Shown here in pieces: positions 5,621 to 7,599 of a stretch of DNA of 7,599 bases (the first letter of the stretch is position 1; every line of letters starts with the position of its first letter). The translations under genes and the position numbers were made by a program. The stretch lies in NCBI GenBank assembly GCA_021323255.1, contig JAJTCL010000124.1:1-7599 (forward strand), written 5' to 3'. The notes under the pieces are model-generated. The model had not been told where the DNA came from, made no database searches, and was given only the letters and a program-made list of their open reading frames with translations. Origin of the DNA: Propionibacteriaceae bacterium (GTDB lineage Bacteria; Actinomycetota; Actinomycetes; Propionibacteriales; Propionibacteriaceae).

Positions 5621-6046
5621 GTGACTTCGACCGATGGCCGGCCAGATTTGCCAGCCGAATACGCCGAACTCCATAGTGCCTTGGACGACAAGATGGGCTT
5701 CGAACTGCTCGCGCTGACGCCTCAGCGAGTGGTCGGACGAGTGCCGGTTGCAGGGAATACCCAGCCGTATGGGCTCTGGCATGGCGGCGCCTCGTGCGTG
5801 CTCGCTGAGACCCTCGCCTCACTGGGATCCTTCATATACGCGCAGCCGGAGCGGATCTCAGTCGGGGTGGACATCAATGCCACACACCATCGCTCGGTAA
5901 CGGCCGGCTGGGTGACGGGCACCGCCACAGCCCTCCATCTCGGCCGGTCGGTTGCCTGCTACGAAATCGTGATCACCAACGACGCGGACGAGCGGGTCTG
6001 TACCGCCCGGGTCACCTGCCAGCTGGTGCCGCCGCGCGGGGCCTGA
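5621..6046 (+). CDS. PaaI/MenI-like hotdog-fold acyl-CoA thioesterase
   Basis: Members of this family hydrolyse acyl- or aroyl-CoA thioesters in the cytosol. From GTG at 5621 the protein has 141 residues, the normal single-hotdog length. The signature is G-L-W-H54-G-G-A-S-C-V-L-A-E63-T-L-A-S-L-G. The HGG loop caps the active-site helix, and Glu63 sits where the Arthrobacter-type 4-hydroxybenzoyl-CoA thioesterase and MenI-type enzymes carry their catalytic carboxylate (PaaI itself has Asp at this point). The later strands S-V-G-V-D-I-N-A-T-H (80-89) and G-R-S-V-A-C-Y-E-I-V-I (108-118) also fit the fold. The frame is open upstream to 5414, but that extension is low-complexity, and the GTG has a well-placed -10 hexamer. 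The gene is divergent from polA and convergent with the decarboxylase gene. A thioesterase beside polA is common in actinobacteria, but I cannot tell the substrate. Confidence 0.88.
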   Translation: MTSTDGRPDLPAEYAELHSALDDKMGFELLALTPQRVVGRVPVAGNTQPYGLWHGGASCVLAETLASLGSFIYAQPERISVGVDINATHHRSVTAGWVTGTATALHLGRSVACYEIVITNDADERVCTARVTCQLVPPRGA

Positions 6047-6085
6047 CGGTCGGGGATTCCGGGCACGGGATGACGCGCTCGCGCA

Positions 6086-6099
6086 AGCGGCAAGCCGCT
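6086..6099. terminator. Small hairpin in the convergent gap, possible bidirectional terminator
   Basis: AGCGGC (6086-6091) and GCCGCT (6094-6099) are perfect inverted repeats separated by AA, giving a five-pair stem with a CAAG loop. A second small dyad, GCGC-TC-GCGC, lies at 6075-6084. They occupy the 52-bp gap between two gene ends facing each other, where a shared terminator would be expected. There is no T-tract on either strand. The right edge touches the first base of the decarboxylase stop codon. Confidence 0.4.
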
Positions 6100-7517
6100 C
6101 AGGAAGGATCTGGGTCCTGGGTTGTCTCGGCGAGGACCTCCAGCACGCGGTCGGCCTCCGTCGCCGGGTTCACGAAGGCCAGCCGTAGCGCGGTGCGACC
6201 TCGCCAGAGCGTCGGAATGCAAAGAATCCGGCCCTCGAGTGCCAGTCGCCGCGACCAGCGCCGGTAGGCCAGGTCATCCCAGCCAGGCCGCTCGAACAGC
6301 ACCACGGACAGCGTAGGCTCCGCCAGCAACGACAGCTGAGGGATGGCCTGGATCCCCTGCGCCACGGCCCGTGCCGTTGCCAGGGTTTGCTCGATCGCCG
6401 CCGCGTACCGGTTCGTGCCGTGTGTCGCCAGGCTGAACCAGAATGGCAAGCCGCGGGCCCGCCGGGTGAGGTGCACGCCGTAGTCCCAGGGATTCCAGAC
6501 CTCGCGGTCAATCGCGTCGAGATAGCCGGCCTTCTGCGCATGTGCCGCCCGGGCGAGCTCTGGTTGTCGGTACAGCAGGGCGCAGCAGTCGTAGGTCGCG
6601 AAGAGCCACTTGTGCGGGTCGACGATGAAGCTGTCGGCGCGCTCAATGCCGTTGAAGAGGTTACGCACGCTTGGCGCTGCCAGTGCCGCGCCGCCGTACG
6701 CCCCGTCGACATGGAACCATGCTCCGAACCGCTCACAGATGTTCGCGACGCCGGCCAAGTCGTCGATGACGCCCGCATTCGTGGTGCCGGCCGATGCGAC
6801 CACCGCGAAGACGTCACGCGACTTCATGAGAGTCGCTCGAAGGGCTTCGCCGGTCATCTGGCCCTGTTCATTCTCCGGCACGACCACCACTTCTGCGTCC
6901 AGCACCGACGCAGCCGCCAGAACCGAGGAATGCGCCTGCGGTGTACAAGCCAGCCGCCATTGTCCGACTGGATGCCTGCCCAGCTGGTTTCGGGCGAACT
7001 GTCGAGCGGTGACCAGAGCCGAGAGATTGCCGGTGGTACCGCCGGCAACGAAGCAACCACCGGCGGTCTTCGGCCAGCTGAGCAGTTCGACCAGCCACGC
7101 CAGTGCCTGATTCTCCGCGAACACCGCGCCGGCTCCGGACTCCCAGGTCCCGGCAAAGATGTTGTAGCTGCTCACCACCGCGTCAAAGGCCAGCGCAGCA
7201 CGGGTTGGCGCGGCTGGAACGTAGGCGAGGTTCATCGGATCGTCTTGCGCTCGGGTCGCTGGGGCGAACACATCTTCGAAGATCCGTAAAGCCTCGTCAG
7301 CGCCCAGCCCTTCAGGCGTGACGGTCTGTCCGGCGTCGGCCAGCAGCTCCGACGCCGGTCGTGCCGTCGTCTTCGGGTCGGATGGCTTGCTGATGCGCCG
7401 GCTGGCCAGAGCCACTGCTGCCGCGGCGATCGTGGTTTCATCGCCCCAGACGCTGGCTGCCGCTGCTCCCACTGCTTGCGGGACTGCGGCATCTGAACCG
7501 ATTGACGACGTTGTCAC
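6099..7517 (-). CDS. PLP-dependent group II amino acid decarboxylase
   Basis: This is a fold-type I PLP enzyme of the aromatic amino acid / glutamate / diaminobutyrate decarboxylase family, which makes an amine and CO2 from an amino acid. The 472-residue length is typical. Visible landmarks are the phosphate-binding G-G-T-T-G-N-L (159-165), His196 in P-Q-A-H-S-S (stacks on the cofactor ring), Asp271 in H-V-D-G-A-Y-G-G (binds the pyridine nitrogen) and Lys303 in D-P-H-K-W-L-F (Schiff base). Tyr346 in W-D-Y-G-V-H-L-T-R-R lies where animal DOPA decarboxylase has its catalytic-loop Tyr332, which favours decarboxylation over aldehyde synthesis. The N-terminal 75 residues are Ala-rich and variable. 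The substrate pocket segment reads N-L-A-Y-V-P-A-A-P-T (96-105), so the substrate cannot be named. The GTG start at 7517 has AGGAG 9 nt upstream and its own promoter. I see no linked transporter or biosynthetic partner. Confidence 0.9.
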   Translation of the reverse strand: MTTSSIGSDAAVPQAVGAAAASVWGDETTIAAAAVALASRRISKPSDPKTTARPASELLADAGQTVTPEGLGADEALRIFEDVFAPATRAQDDPMNLAYVPAAPTRAALAFDAVVSSYNIFAGTWESGAGAVFAENQALAWLVELLSWPKTAGGCFVAGGTTGNLSALVTARQFARNQLGRHPVGQWRLACTPQAHSSVLAAASVLDAEVVVVPENEQGQMTGEALRATLMKSRDVFAVVASAGTTNAGVIDDLAGVANICERFGAWFHVDGAYGGAALAAPSVRNLFNGIERADSFIVDPHKWLFATYDCCALLYRQPELARAAHAQKAGYLDAIDREVWNPWDYGVHLTRRARGLPFWFSLATHGTNRYAAAIEQTLATARAVAQGIQAIPQLSLLAEPTLSVVLFERPGWDDLAYRRWSRRLALEGRILCIPTLWRGRTALRLAFVNPATEADRVLEVLAETTQDPDPS

Positions 7518-7526
7518 GGGCCCATG

Positions 7527-7531
7527 CTCCT
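7527..7531 (-). promoter_or_regulatory. Shine-Dalgarno sequence of the decarboxylase gene
   Basis: On the minus strand AGGAG lies 9 nt before the GTG at 7517. An ATG at 7525 is only one base from the AGGAG and opens a three-codon frame ending in TGA across the GTG. The spacing favours the GTG as the real start. Confidence 0.65.
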
Positions 7532-7559
7532 GCCTCGCCGGTCATTTGCCGGTGTACTC

Positions 7560-7577
7560 GCACGCTAGTTCGCGTGC
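7560..7577. repeat. Perfect palindrome over the decarboxylase -10 region
   Basis: GCACGC (7560-7565) and GCGTGC (7572-7577) are perfect inverted repeats around TAGTTC. The dyad covers the -10 hexamer and half of the spacer of the promoter at 7562-7590, the usual place for a repressor site. The 12-bp centre-to-centre spacing of its arms suits a helix-turn-helix dimer. No regulator gene is visible in the window. Confidence 0.45.
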
Positions 7578-7590
7578 CAGCACCGGGCAA
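7562..7590 (-). promoter_or_regulatory. Decarboxylase promoter (-35 TTGCCC, 17-bp spacer, -10 TAGCGT)
   Basis: On the minus strand TTGCCC (7590-7585) and TAGCGT (7567-7562) are 17 bp apart. This predicts a start near 7555 and a leader of about 38 nt that contains the AGGAG ribosome binding site. The overlap with the palindrome at 7560-7577 suggests that this gene is controlled rather than constitutive. Confidence 0.5.
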
Positions 7591-7599
7591 ACAACCGCC

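Noticed and set aside
6387..7289. A 300-codon plus-strand open frame opposite the decarboxylase gene
   Set aside because: It lies wholly inside a gene with intact PLP motifs on the other strand. Its translation shows no family features and it lacks a convincing ribosome binding site.
7514..7525. Three-codon upstream ORF (ATG at 7525) whose TGA overlaps the decarboxylase GTG
   Set aside because: The AGGAG is one base from this ATG, too close to initiate there, and its spacing fits the GTG. The overlap looks accidental.

Overview
The window comes from a high-GC Gram-positive bacterium (Actinomycetota). The evidence is the GC-rich third codon positions, a four-domain ribosomal protein S1 with a long acidic tail, a DNA polymerase I of the mycobacterial type (Tyr in motif B, degenerate proofreading domain), GTG starts, and several apparently leaderless genes. 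A Propionibacteriales-like lineage is possible, but I cannot fix the genus by eye.

Layout, left to right. Position 1-141 (-) is the N-terminus of dephospho-CoA kinase (coaE), cut by the window edge. Position 142-286 is an intergenic stretch holding the coaE promoter and a 108-bp element bounded by a 14-nt inverted repeat. Position 287-1738 (-) is rpsA (ribosomal protein S1), with a leader of about 147 nt that could fold, and a good promoter at 1892-1921. Position 1934-2622 (-) is a type II toxin-antitoxin pair: vapB (RHH antitoxin) and vapC (PIN-domain RNase), joined by an ATGA overlap. Position 2672-5413 (-) is polA. Position 5414-5620 is a divergent promoter region. Position 5621-6046 (+) is a small hotdog-fold acyl-CoA thioesterase. 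A convergent gap of 52 bp with a small hairpin follows. Position 6099-7517 (-) is a PLP-dependent group II amino acid decarboxylase, with its own promoter overlapped by a perfect palindrome near the right edge.

The block thioesterase / polA / rpsA / coaE is a familiar chromosomal neighbourhood in actinobacteria (from memory of mycobacterial gene order). The vapBC cassette between polA and rpsA is the accessory insertion. The decarboxylase is likely an independent metabolic gene.

The most coherent signal beyond the genes is at the starts. Four of the six visible start regions (coaE, vapB, polA, thioesterase) have a T-A-N-N-N-T hexamer exactly 6 nt before the start codon and no usable Shine-Dalgarno sequence, which is the geometry of leaderless transcripts beginning at the start codon. 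The other two (rpsA, decarboxylase) have Shine-Dalgarno sequences and 5' leaders. I see no rRNA, tRNA, CRISPR array, insertion sequence or phage gene, and nothing I would call a wholly new system.
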